A stretch of DNA of 15,852 bases from Pseudomonadota bacterium (GTDB lineage Bacteria > Desulfobacterota > Desulfovibrionia > Desulfovibrionales > Desulfovibrionaceae). Both the position numbers and the translations under genes were made by a program. The DNA lies in assembly GCA_023438245.1 (NCBI GenBank), contig JAEXRD010000062.1, positions 1 to 15,852 of the forward strand, in the 5' to 3' direction. Position 1 is the stretch's first letter. Every line of letters starts with the position of its first letter. Shown here one piece after another: positions 1 through 6,346 of the stretch. Under the pieces are notes generated by a model that saw only the letters and a program-made list of their open reading frames with translations, had not been told where the DNA came from and did no database searches.

Positions 1-3
1 CCG

Positions 4-1695
4 TTACTTCTGCGGGCTGGCGGCCAGGGCGTAGGTCACGACAACGGTCTTCTCGTTGCCCGAGCCCACGGCCCCGGAGTAGGTGTTCAGGCAGACCACG
101 AGCTGCTTCTTGCCCGTGTTCTGCAGGTCGTCAACGGCCAGGTCCACCACCGTGCCCTTGATGCGGCGGCTCTTCCAGGCCAGGCTCATGCCCACGCCGT
201 CCCAGAACAGCGAGTGCACCTCGCCCTGGGAGAAGCGCCGGAAGCGCTGGAACACCTGGGCCGCGACCGAGATGTCCTTGTTCATGATGACCTCGTACTT
301 GCCGCGCGGGTCAAAGGACACCGGGATCATGCGGATGGGGATGTAGTAGAACAGCGCGGTGGCGTCGTCGCGCTTGCCGGTGTTCATGCCGGGCATGCGC
401 TCGTCGATGACCACGTAGATGGCCGAGCTGTTGTAGCCCTCCTCCATGCTGGCCTGCACCTCGCCGTCCGGGGTGAAGGTCTTGAGGTAGTTGTACTCGT
501 TCAGCACCAGGATCTTGTGGCTGGTCTGGTCCGGCAGGTAGGTGAAGTTGTACACGTTGGCGATGCTGGGCAGCTTGAGGTGGCGCACCGCCTGCAGCTC
601 CTTGCCGCCGCTGTATACCACCTCGCTCACGCCGCGCTCGTCGAACGGGCCATGGCTGCCCTTGTCCTGGCTGAGCAGCGTGGGCACGTAGGTGGGCGGG
701 GTGCGCACCACGGCCATGTGCGAGCGCTGGAAGGGCATGAACTCCTCGAACTTGCCGCCGTTCACCCGGTAGATGTAGGTGCGCGGCTCCATGTTGCCGT
801 CGGGATCGTCCACGCCGGAGACCAGCAGCTCGGCCCGGCCGTCGCGGTCCAGGTCGAACGTGGACACGCGCAGGATGCGGAAGCGCATGGACACCTTGAT
901 GCTGGACAGCGGGCGCAGGGTGTTCTGGTAGAAATCGTAGGAATAGATCTGGTTTTCGCCGGCAATGACCACGCTGTTCTTCTTGTTGCCGTCGAAGTCG
1001 GCCACAACCATGCCCACGGACTGGAAGCGCAGGCTCTGGCTCTGCCAGCGGCCAGGGGTCTCGGAGCCGCCCTCGTAGCGGAACTGCGGGTTCATCACCG
1101 GGCCGCCCGCCGGGCCTACGGCGGCCTCGGTGGCGCCGCCGGAGAGGAACTCCGCGTTGCGGGGCACGGGAGCCGCGTTCTGCTGCTCCTTGCGGATATC
1201 CTTCTTCTCCTTCTCGGCCGCGGCCTTGTCGTCGCCGGGGCGCTTGAACACCTCGCCGCGCACTTCCGTGGCCAGCTTCTCCAGGGCGGGCACCAGGCCC
1301 TCGATGGGCGCCTGGCTGGTCTTGGTCCAGGTCTGGCCCTTGCGGTCGTAGACCTTGATCTCCAGGTCGGCCTGCTTGTCGTTGAACACGATGGCGCCAG
1401 CCACCAGGAAGTCGCTGCCCACCTGGCCCATGAGGGACTGGGCCTCCGAGGCCGACGCGGGCAGCCTGGTCCCCGCGCGCTCCACGTTGGCCGCGGGCGC
1501 GGGCTCGAAATAGCCCAGCCAGGCCAGGCGCGAGGACAGCATGGTCTGCGCGCCGCGGCTCATGTACTGGTACTTGTCGCCAGTGACCTTGAAGGGCAGC
1601 ACCGCGTAGGTGCGCGCGCCCTGGGCCAGCACCAGCGCGGGCAGCGCCAGCATAACGGCCAGGGCCAAAAGCATCAGGGCCTTTTTCCGAAACAT
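4..1695 (-). CDS. Exported TolB-like / VCBS (FG-GAP) beta-propeller protein
   Basis: 563 aa. The ATG at 1695 is chosen because AGGAGG lies 6 nt upstream and an obvious signal peptide follows (MFRKK, then a hydrophobic stretch to about residue 24). Residues ~27-140 start with AVLPFKV and look like the TolB N-terminal/FlgT-like fold used by envelope proteins. Residues ~145-180 are a charged Lys/Glu linker that may be helical. From ~200 to the end are propeller-type repeats with VCBS/FG-GAP signatures (VADFDGNKKNSVVIAG, STFDLDRDGRAELLVSG). The protein is probably periplasmic or surface-attached and binds a ligand or partner; no catalytic motif is visible. It is divergent from the methyltransferase gene at 1924. 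Its stop (TAA) is 3 nt from the window edge, so downstream partners are unseen. Family-level call is firm; function unknown. Confidence 0.85.
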   Translation of the reverse strand: MFRKKALMLLALAVMLALPALVLAQGARTYAVLPFKVTGDKYQYMSRGAQTMLSSRLAWLGYFEPAPAANVERAGTRLPASASEAQSLMGQVGSDFLVAGAIVFNDKQADLEIKVYDRKGQTWTKTSQAPIEGLVPALEKLATEVRGEVFKRPGDDKAAAEKEKKDIRKEQQNAAPVPRNAEFLSGGATEAAVGPAGGPVMNPQFRYEGGSETPGRWQSQSLRFQSVGMVVADFDGNKKNSVVIAGENQIYSYDFYQNTLRPLSSIKVSMRFRILRVSTFDLDRDGRAELLVSGVDDPDGNMEPRTYIYRVNGGKFEEFMPFQRSHMAVVRTPPTYVPTLLSQDKGSHGPFDERGVSEVVYSGGKELQAVRHLKLPSIANVYNFTYLPDQTSHKILVLNEYNYLKTFTPDGEVQASMEEGYNSSAIYVVIDERMPGMNTGKRDDATALFYYIPIRMIPVSFDPRGKYEVIMNKDISVAAQVFQRFRRFSQGEVHSLFWDGVGMSLAWKSRRIKGTVVDLAVDDLQNTGKKQLVVCLNTYSGAVGSGNEKTVVVTYALAASPQK

Positions 1696-1923
1696 TCTCG
1701 TCCTCCTGAAACATTCGGGGGAGTGATTGCGCTCTTCCTTGCCACGCCCGCCGGACAGCCGGGGATGGGCGCTTACTCCCCCGCCCTCTAGCACCAACGC
1801 CCGCGCCATGCAAAAGAAACCTTGCCGCGTCCGGCGGTGGAAACGTGCGGATATCGCAGGCTCTCCGTCGGGCCCCCCCCTGGCGCATTGCCATCGCTGC
1901 GGGCGCGGGCTATCAGTGCGGCC

Positions 1924-3342
1924 ATGACGACCCAGACCATCCGGACGTATCGGCTGTGCGTGGAGCCGGGCCAGGCGCACCTTGTGGACGCGCTGCTTGC
2001 GGCGCAGGGCTTCGAGTTCGAGCCGGAGCCGTTCTATCCCCTGGCGCGGCGGCTCGTGCGCGAGCCCTTCGCGCTGGGCGCGTCCGTGGCGGCCAGCTTC
2101 GGGCTCATTTATATTCAGGACCGCTCCTCGATGTTGCCGCCGGTGCTTTTGGGCGCGCCGGATGGTGCGGTATGCCTGGACATGTGCGCCAGTCCCGGCG
2201 GCAAGACGGGCATATTGTCGCAGATGGCCGGGCCGGAGGGCTTCGTGCTGGCCTGCGAGCCCAGCCACGACCGGCTGGCGACGCTCAGGCAGAATCTGCG
2301 GCGCATGAACGCCCTGAACACGGCCACGGCGGGGGTGGAGTCGCAGAAGCTGGGCCTGGCGGCGGGCGTCTTTTCGCGGATACTGCTGGACCCGCCGTGC
2401 AGCGGCTGGGGCACGGTGGACAAGAATCCCAAGGTGCTGGAGCTGTGGACCCCGGAAAAGGCCGAGGCGCTGGTGAAATTGCAGCGGGAGCTCTTGGCGC
2501 GAGCGGCGGAACTGCTGGCCCCCGGCGGGGAACTGGTGTTTTCGACCTGCACCACCAACGTGCGCGAAAACGAGGACCAGGCCGCCTGGGCGCGGGACTT
2601 TCTGGGCCTGGAGCCGGTGGCGCTGGCCGCTGTGGAGGGCTTCCAGGCCGTGGAGCCCGCCCGGGCCGACACCCCGGGGGTGCTGCGCGTGGGCGAGCAG
2701 CGCGGCCAGGCCCAGCAGGGCGGCGGCCAGGGCTTTTTCCTGGCGCGCTTCCGCAAGCCGGAGGACGCTGTCCGGTCGGCGCAGGCCGAGGCCGCCATCG
2801 GGGCGGAGCGCGACTATTCCGTGAGCCGCGACCTGGGCGGCCGGGAGCTGGCCGAGGGCGAGCTTCTGGAGGCCGCGCCGCTGGATCTTTCCGCCCTGCC
2901 GCAGGGCGAGGTGCGCGAGTTCGGGGGCAAGGCCTTTTTCCTGCACCGGGCGGCGCTTGCGCTGGGCCTGAGCGAGTCCGGCCTGCGCTGGCAGGGCTTT
3001 CTGCTGGGCACCACAAGCGGCGGTCGCGACGCCGTGGAGGCCAAGGGCCGCCGGGGGGCAAAGCCCCAGAAGCCCGCCAAGGCCGCCAGGCCCCAGGCCG
3101 CGCCGCTCAAGCTCGATCCGCGCCTGCGCTCGCTTCTGCCCCCTGCGGAGGCGCTTGCGCCCGCGCGCAGGCTGGACGTGGAGGACGTGGCCCCGCTGCT
3201 GGACCTGCTGGCGGGCCGCAGCCTGGGCGCGGCGGACTCCGGCGGGGATGATCCGCGCGGGCTGTGCGGCCTGTATTTCCGGGGCCTGCCCCTGGGCTGG
3301 CTGACCAGGAAGGGCCGCCGCCTGCTCTGGTCCGACCGCTAG
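1924..3342 (+). CDS. RsmB/RsmF (NOL1/NOP2/Sun) family RNA cytosine-C5 methyltransferase
   Basis: 472 aa. S-adenosylmethionine-dependent m5C methyltransferase, most likely acting on rRNA in the cytoplasm. Seen: IYIQDRSSMLPP (60s), SAM-binding motif DMCASPGGKT (86-95), motif IV DPPCSG (156-161, Cys159 for product release) and motif VI STCTT (Cys209, the nucleophile that attacks C6). After ~residue 280 a separate C-terminal domain ends in GLYFRGLPLGW, resembling the PUA-like end of RsmF, so RsmF is a closer guess than RsmB; there is no NusB-like N-terminal domain. A low-complexity Lys/Ala-rich linker lies at about 385-405. The ATG at 1924 is preferred over in-frame upstream starts because homology begins here; no strong RBS is evident. 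The 3' end of the gene also forms a terminator stem. The exact target base cannot be told from sequence. Confidence 0.9.
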   Translation: MTTQTIRTYRLCVEPGQAHLVDALLAAQGFEFEPEPFYPLARRLVREPFALGASVAASFGLIYIQDRSSMLPPVLLGAPDGAVCLDMCASPGGKTGILSQMAGPEGFVLACEPSHDRLATLRQNLRRMNALNTATAGVESQKLGLAAGVFSRILLDPPCSGWGTVDKNPKVLELWTPEKAEALVKLQRELLARAAELLAPGGELVFSTCTTNVRENEDQAAWARDFLGLEPVALAAVEGFQAVEPARADTPGVLRVGEQRGQAQQGGGQGFFLARFRKPEDAVRSAQAEAAIGAERDYSVSRDLGGRELAEGELLEAAPLDLSALPQGEVREFGGKAFFLHRAALALGLSESGLRWQGFLLGTTSGGRDAVEAKGRRGAKPQKPAKAARPQAAPLKLDPRLRSLLPPAEALAPARRLDVEDVAPLLDLLAGRSLGAADSGGDDPRGLCGLYFRGLPLGWLTRKGRRLLWSDR

Positions 3343-3353
3343 GGTCGGATTTT
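3331..3353 (+). terminator. Intrinsic terminator overlapping the methyltransferase stop codon
   Basis: TCCGACC (3331-3337) pairs with GGTCGGA (3343-3349), and TTTT follows. The TAG stop (3340-3342) lies in the loop, so the last sense codons encode the 5' arm. Confidence 0.7.
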
Positions 3354-3386
3354 CGAGGCGGGCCTGAAAAAAACTGAAAAAACCCT

Positions 3387-3445
3387 TTGACAGCCGACCG
3401 CCCCTGTGGCAAACACCACTTCTCCGTGGCGGGCAGCCACAGGGG
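3387..3445 (+). promoter_or_regulatory. Possible tRNA promoter (-35) with overlapping long hairpin
   Basis: A perfect TTGACA lies at 3387-3392. At normal spacing the -10 position (about 3410-3415, CAAACA) is poor. A strong inverted repeat, CCCCTGTGGC (3401-3410) with GCCACAGGGG (3436-3445), holds a smaller CCAC/GTGG hairpin inside. It may be a leader structure, a processing site or an operator. The rest of 3343-3500 holds nothing else recognisable. Confidence 0.35.
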
Positions 3446-3500
3446 ACGGGCGGACGCCAAGCCGCCACATCGTCCTCATGCGGGTTGCACGAACCATCCC

Positions 3501-3576
3501 GGGCGGATAGCTCAGTTGGCAGAGCATCGGCCTTACAAGCCGGGGGTCACAGGTTCGAGCCCTGTTCCGCCCACCA
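3501..3576 (+). tRNA. tRNA-Val (anticodon UAC)
   Basis: 76 nt with encoded CCA. Acceptor stem GGGCGGA/TCCGCCC, D-arm TAGCTCAGTTGGCAGAGCA, anticodon TAC at 3534-3536 in loop CTTACAA, T-arm with GGTTCGAGCC, discriminator A73. It decodes GUA and probably other GUN codons. It is followed 15 nt later by tRNA-Asp, so the pair is almost certainly co-transcribed. Confidence 0.97.
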
Positions 3577-3591
3577 CAGGAGCAACAGTGC

Positions 3592-3668
<77 letters not shown>

Positions 3669-3676
3669 GCACTGTC

Positions 3677-3714
3677 CAGGGCCGAATCCGAAAGGGTTCG
3701 GCCCTGTTTCGTTT
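3677..3714 (+). terminator. tRNA operon terminator 1
   Basis: 13-bp stem (arms 3677-3689 and 3694-3706, one G-U wobble) closed by a GAAA tetraloop and followed by TTTCGTTT. Confidence 0.85.
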
Positions 3715-3719
3715 CTCCG

Positions 3720-3750
3720 GCCCGGGTCCGCAAGGACTCGGGCTTTTTTT
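3720..3750 (+). terminator. tRNA operon terminator 2
   Basis: GCCCGGGTCC (3720-3729) pairs with GGACTCGGGC (3734-3743), 10 bp with one wobble, around a GCAA tetraloop, followed by seven T. Confidence 0.9.
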
Positions 3751-3763
3751 GTTTGCGCCCCCG

Positions 3764-3789
3764 GGCCCGAGAGGATTCGGGCCTTTTTT
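3764..3789 (+). terminator. tRNA operon terminator 3
   Basis: GGCCCGA (3764-3770) pairs with TCGGGCC (3777-3783), plus one wobble pair, followed by six T. The sequence resembles terminators 1 and 2. Confidence 0.8.
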
Positions 3790-3828
3790 ATCTCCTCCGC
3801 TCTTTCCGGAGTGCCCGCCCCTCTTTTC

Positions 3829-3858
3829 AGCGCGGCCAAAACGCGCTAGGGCCGAATC
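3829..3858 (+). promoter_or_regulatory. Hairpin plus partial terminator-like repeat in the tpx leader
   Basis: AGCGCG (3829-3834) pairs with CGCGCT (3842-3847). Directly after it, AGGGCCGAATC (3848-3858) repeats the 5' arm of terminator 1 (AGGGCCGAATC at 3678-3688) without a 3' arm. It lies 29 nt before the tpx ATG. Role unknown; no convincing sigma-70 promoter was found for tpx. Confidence 0.35.
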
Positions 3859-3886
3859 ATACCCTTTTCCCTTTTGGAGGAACCCC

Positions 3887-4414
3887 ATGAGCCAGCCCAC
3901 CGAACGCACCGGCCTCGTCACCATCCACGGCAACCCGCTGACCCTGCAGGGCACGCCCGTGAAGGTGGGCGACAAGGCCCCGGACTTCACCCTGCTGACC
4001 AACGACCTGGCCCCGGCCACCCTGGCCGACTACAAGGGCAAGGCCCTCGTGCTCTCCGCCGTGCCCTCGCTGGACACGCCCACCTGCGACATGGAGACCC
4101 GCCGCTTCAACACCGAGGCCGCCAAGCTGGGCGAGAACGTGAAGATCCTGACCATCAGCGCCGACCTGCCCTTCGCCCAGAAGCGCTGGTGCGGGGCCGC
4201 GGGCATCGACAAGGTGCAGACCCTCTCCGACCACAAGGCCGTGGAGTTCGGCCTGAAGTACGGCGTGCTCATCAAGGAACTGCGCCTGCTGGCCCGCGCC
4301 GTGTTCGTGGTGGATCCCGCCGGAACCGTCGTCTACGCGCAGATCGTGCCCGAGGTGGCCAGCGAGCCGGACTACGACGCCGCGCTGGCCGCCCTGGCCA
4401 AGGTCGCGCCCTAG
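3887..4414 (+). CDS. tpx: Thiol peroxidase (atypical 2-Cys peroxiredoxin)
   Basis: 175 aa, about the usual Tpx length. Reduces H2O2 and especially alkyl/lipid hydroperoxides using electrons from thioredoxin; periplasmic in E. coli, but no signal peptide is visible here, so probably cytoplasmic. Peroxidatic Cys67 lies in SLDTPTCDMETRRFN and resolving Cys102 in RWCGAAG, 35 residues apart as in the Tpx subgroup. The N-terminal VTIHGNPLTLQGTPVKVGDKAPDF is typical of the family. GGAGG sits 6 nt before the ATG. The next gene starts 24 nt after the stop, so the two are probably one operon. The three terminators upstream insulate it from the tRNAs. In an anaerobe this is a standard oxygen/peroxide defence gene. 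Confidence 0.96.
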   Translation: MSQPTERTGLVTIHGNPLTLQGTPVKVGDKAPDFTLLTNDLAPATLADYKGKALVLSAVPSLDTPTCDMETRRFNTEAAKLGENVKILTISADLPFAQKRWCGAAGIDKVQTLSDHKAVEFGLKYGVLIKELRLLARAVFVVDPAGTVVYAQIVPEVASEPDYDAALAALAKVAP

Positions 4415-4438
4415 GCCCGCCCGCGAGGAGACGCCGCC

Positions 4439-4840
4439 ATGCGCATTCTCATCGTGGACGACGACCCGGCCACCCGCCACTGCCTGGTCCGGGTGCTCCA
4501 GGACTCCGGCCAGGCCGACACGGCGGAGAACGGCGAAGAGGCCCTCGCGCGCTTCGCCGCCGCCCTGGACGAGGGCAACCCCTACGGGCTGGTCTGCCTG
4601 GACATCAACATGCCCCGGCTTGACGGCCAGGAGGCGCTCAAGCGCATGCGCGAGCTGGAAGGCGCGCGCGCCGTGGCCCCGGGCGCGGAGTGCAAGGTGG
4701 TCATGACCACCGCCCTGGCCGATACGGGCAGCGTCACCACGGCCTTCTTCCAGGGCCAGGCCGACGGCTACGTGCGCAAGCCCCTGCGCATGGACGAGCT
4801 CAAATCCACCCTGCGCGGGCTGGGGGTGCCGCTGGCGTAG
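4439..4840 (+). CDS. Stand-alone CheY-like response regulator receiver
   Basis: 133 aa, a single receiver domain with no output domain. Seen: acidic pair DDD at 7-9, phospho-acceptor Asp55 (LVCLDINMPRLDG), Thr90/Thr91 switch position (VVMTTA) and Lys114 (RKP). Preceded by a GAGGAG RBS. It probably relays phosphate or binds a partner protein, like CheY or other single-domain regulators. Placed 24 nt after tpx, so co-transcription is likely; a peroxide- or redox-linked signalling role is only an inference from that. No histidine kinase is adjacent. The nearest one is at 7574-9757 and also lacks a regulator neighbour. The insert between beta-3 and beta-4 (GARAVAPGAEC) is slightly long for CheY. 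Confidence 0.93.
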   Translation: MRILIVDDDPATRHCLVRVLQDSGQADTAENGEEALARFAAALDEGNPYGLVCLDINMPRLDGQEALKRMRELEGARAVAPGAECKVVMTTALADTGSVTTAFFQGQADGYVRKPLRMDELKSTLRGLGVPLA

Positions 4841-4863
4841 CGGCCCTGTTCTGTCGATCGGGC

Positions 4864-4899
4864 CGACTGGCCGGGCGAATGGCCAGGCGACTGGCCGGG
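4864..4899. repeat. Three tandem 12-bp repeats between convergent genes
   Basis: CGACTGGCCGGG, CGAATGGCCAGG, CGACTGGCCGGG, directly after the receiver gene and ending 1 nt before the lipoprotein stop. A weak hairpin CGGCCC/GGGCCG (4841-4865) lies just upstream, without a T-run. Confidence 0.8.
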
Positions 4900-4900
4900 C

Positions 4901-5995
4901 CTACTTGCTCCCGCCCAGCAGGTCCTGCAGCGCGCCGATGGCCGTCACCGCCGCGCCCGGCCCCACGCTCACCGAGCCCCTGGTGCTGGTGCGCGTGGTG
5001 GTCGTGGTGGTGCTCTGCGAGCCGTCCGCCCCGTATGTGGTGCTGGTCTTGGTGGAGCCCGACGAGCCCATGTCCCAGCTCTTGTGGGCCGTGGGCCAGG
5101 CGGTCTGCCCCAGGGCGCGCATGGTTTCGGCCCGGGTGATGTCCTCCGCGCCCTGGTCGGCGGGAGCGCCGGGCCCGGAGACGGGGCCGCCGGGGAAGGT
5201 CGCCGGAGCGGTTCCCTGCGCCTGGCCCTGCGCCTGCGAGGCCCCCAGGTCCACCACCCACTCGCCGTGCCCCACGCGCCGGGCCGGGGCATGCGCCAGG
5301 TCCGTCACCCCGCCCTGGCGCACCGCCAGCGTGAACCAGCGCACCACCACGCCCGAGGGCGAGATGTCTGCGGGCTCCGGCACCACGGAGAAGCGCGCCA
5401 TGCTCTCCGGATTGGTCCACACCGCGGGCTGGCCGCTTCTCGTGCCCTCCAGCGCGTTCTCCAGCATCTGCTCGTCGCCGGGGCTCATGCGGCGCATCAG
5501 CGCGCCCATGTCCACCGGGGCCTTGGCCGCGCCCGGCGTCGGAACCACGACCGGGGCCGGGGGAGCCAGCGGGGCCAGGCGCACCGAGAGGGTGCTGGGC
5601 ACCAGCACGTAGGCCTCGCCGGTGTCCTCCTGGCGGCTCACCGACTGCACCCCGCCGCCCAGGCCCCAGGAGGCGTTCTTGAAGAAATCGTTGGAGCGCA
5701 CGCCCTCGTTGATGGCGTTCAGCATGACCTTGGCGCTCTGGTACTGGCGCTTCACGGCCACGTCCTGCTGGCGGTAGCCGTCCCTGCGCAGCGTCAGCAG
5801 GTGGTCCTGGTTGCGCGTCAGGTCCACCTTGCAGGGGGTCTGGCACGCGGGCGCGCCGTCCACGTAGACCTGCGCCCCCGGCGGGTCGGAGGACACGGGC
5901 ACGGGCTGGGTGAGCACCTGCGGGGCGCAGGCTCCCAGCAGGACCAGGGCGGGCAGGGCCAGGGCCAAGGAAAGACGGCGTGTTCTGGCGGTCAT
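4901..5995 (-). CDS. PEGA-domain lipoprotein
   Basis: 364 aa. The ATG at 5995 is chosen because AAGGAG lies just upstream and a lipoprotein signal follows: basic n-region (MTARTRR), hydrophobic core and lipobox LLGAC with Cys23 as the lipidated residue (Ala at +2, so probably sorted to the outer membrane). Residues ~33-85 form a PEGA domain (SSDPPGAQVYVDG, then TPCKVDL and DGYR). Residues ~140-300 are Pro/Ala-rich with a less clear domain around 190-265. Residues 310-344 are strikingly Ser/Thr-rich with six consecutive Thr, then a small hydrophobic C-terminus. PEGA domains are usually surface or cell-wall binding; the substrate is unknown. It is convergent with the tpx operon and divergent from the capsid gene, sharing its 351-bp upstream region. 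Confidence 0.88.
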   Translation of the reverse strand: MTARTRRLSLALALPALVLLGACAPQVLTQPVPVSSDPPGAQVYVDGAPACQTPCKVDLTRNQDHLLTLRRDGYRQQDVAVKRQYQSAKVMLNAINEGVRSNDFFKNASWGLGGGVQSVSRQEDTGEAYVLVPSTLSVRLAPLAPPAPVVVPTPGAAKAPVDMGALMRRMSPGDEQMLENALEGTRSGQPAVWTNPESMARFSVVPEPADISPSGVVVRWFTLAVRQGGVTDLAHAPARRVGHGEWVVDLGASQAQGQAQGTAPATFPGGPVSGPGAPADQGAEDITRAETMRALGQTAWPTAHKSWDMGSSGSTKTSTTYGADGSQSTTTTTTRTSTRGSVSVGPGAAVTAIGALQDLLGGSK

Positions 5996-6346
5996 GGGCG
6001 CTCCTTGTCCGCGTGAGGTTTGCGGCAGTTTCCCCTTCATGGCACAGGGCGAAGCCCGAGCGCAACCCCTGGTCCGGAATGCTGTCAACCGGGAATTCTT
6101 GTCCTTTTCCCGGCCAAAAACATGGCCATTTTGTCCCGGCCCAAAAACCGGGGGTATACTTCGCCTCGTCCGGACGGGCTCAGGATTTCCCGCCCCGGAC
6201 ACCGGCCCCGCCTTCGCCGCGCGGCGGGAGCGCCACCTCTGCCCGTGCGCTTCCGACCTCCTCCATGCCCACCCGGCCACCTCCCGGCCGCGCGGCGAGG
6301 GCACACCTGGGACACCCGGCAACCCTCAAATCTTTCGGAGGATTGC
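5996..6346. other. 351-bp divergent spacer between lipoprotein and capsid gene
   Basis: No gene is seen. It holds the conserved promoter-like block at 6081-6161, a 10-bp palindrome CGTCCGGACG (6167-6176) at the predicted start of transcription, and a GC-rich leader of about 180 nt. A TTGACA facing the lipoprotein (minus strand, 6083-6088) lies inside the conserved 13-mer but has no good -10. Confidence 0.6.
6081..6161 (+). promoter_or_regulatory. Conserved promoter-like block, copy A (upstream of capsid pair)
   Basis: Ordered parts: GCTGTCAACCGGG (6081-6093), TTGTCCTTTTC (6099-6109), a second TTGTCC (6131-6136, usable as -35), an 18-nt spacer, then TATACT (6155-6160, near-consensus -10). A second copy with the same spacing lies on the minus strand at 14753-14673. 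By hand count 56 of 81 positions are identical with no gap. The 13-mer and first TTGTCC box sit where activator or repressor sites would be. Confidence 0.7.

Noticed and set aside
1790..1825. Possible sigma-54 or sigma-70 promoter for the first minus-strand gene (TGGCGC-N5-TTGGT; TTGCAT-17-TAGAGG)
   Set aside because: The invariant GC of a sigma-54 -12 element is missing and the sigma-70 -10 is poor, so neither is listed.
1696..3468. Upstream extension of the first minus-strand gene to a 1154-aa protein
   Set aside because: Everything before MFRKK is antisense to the methyltransferase; the RBS and signal peptide fix the start at 1695.
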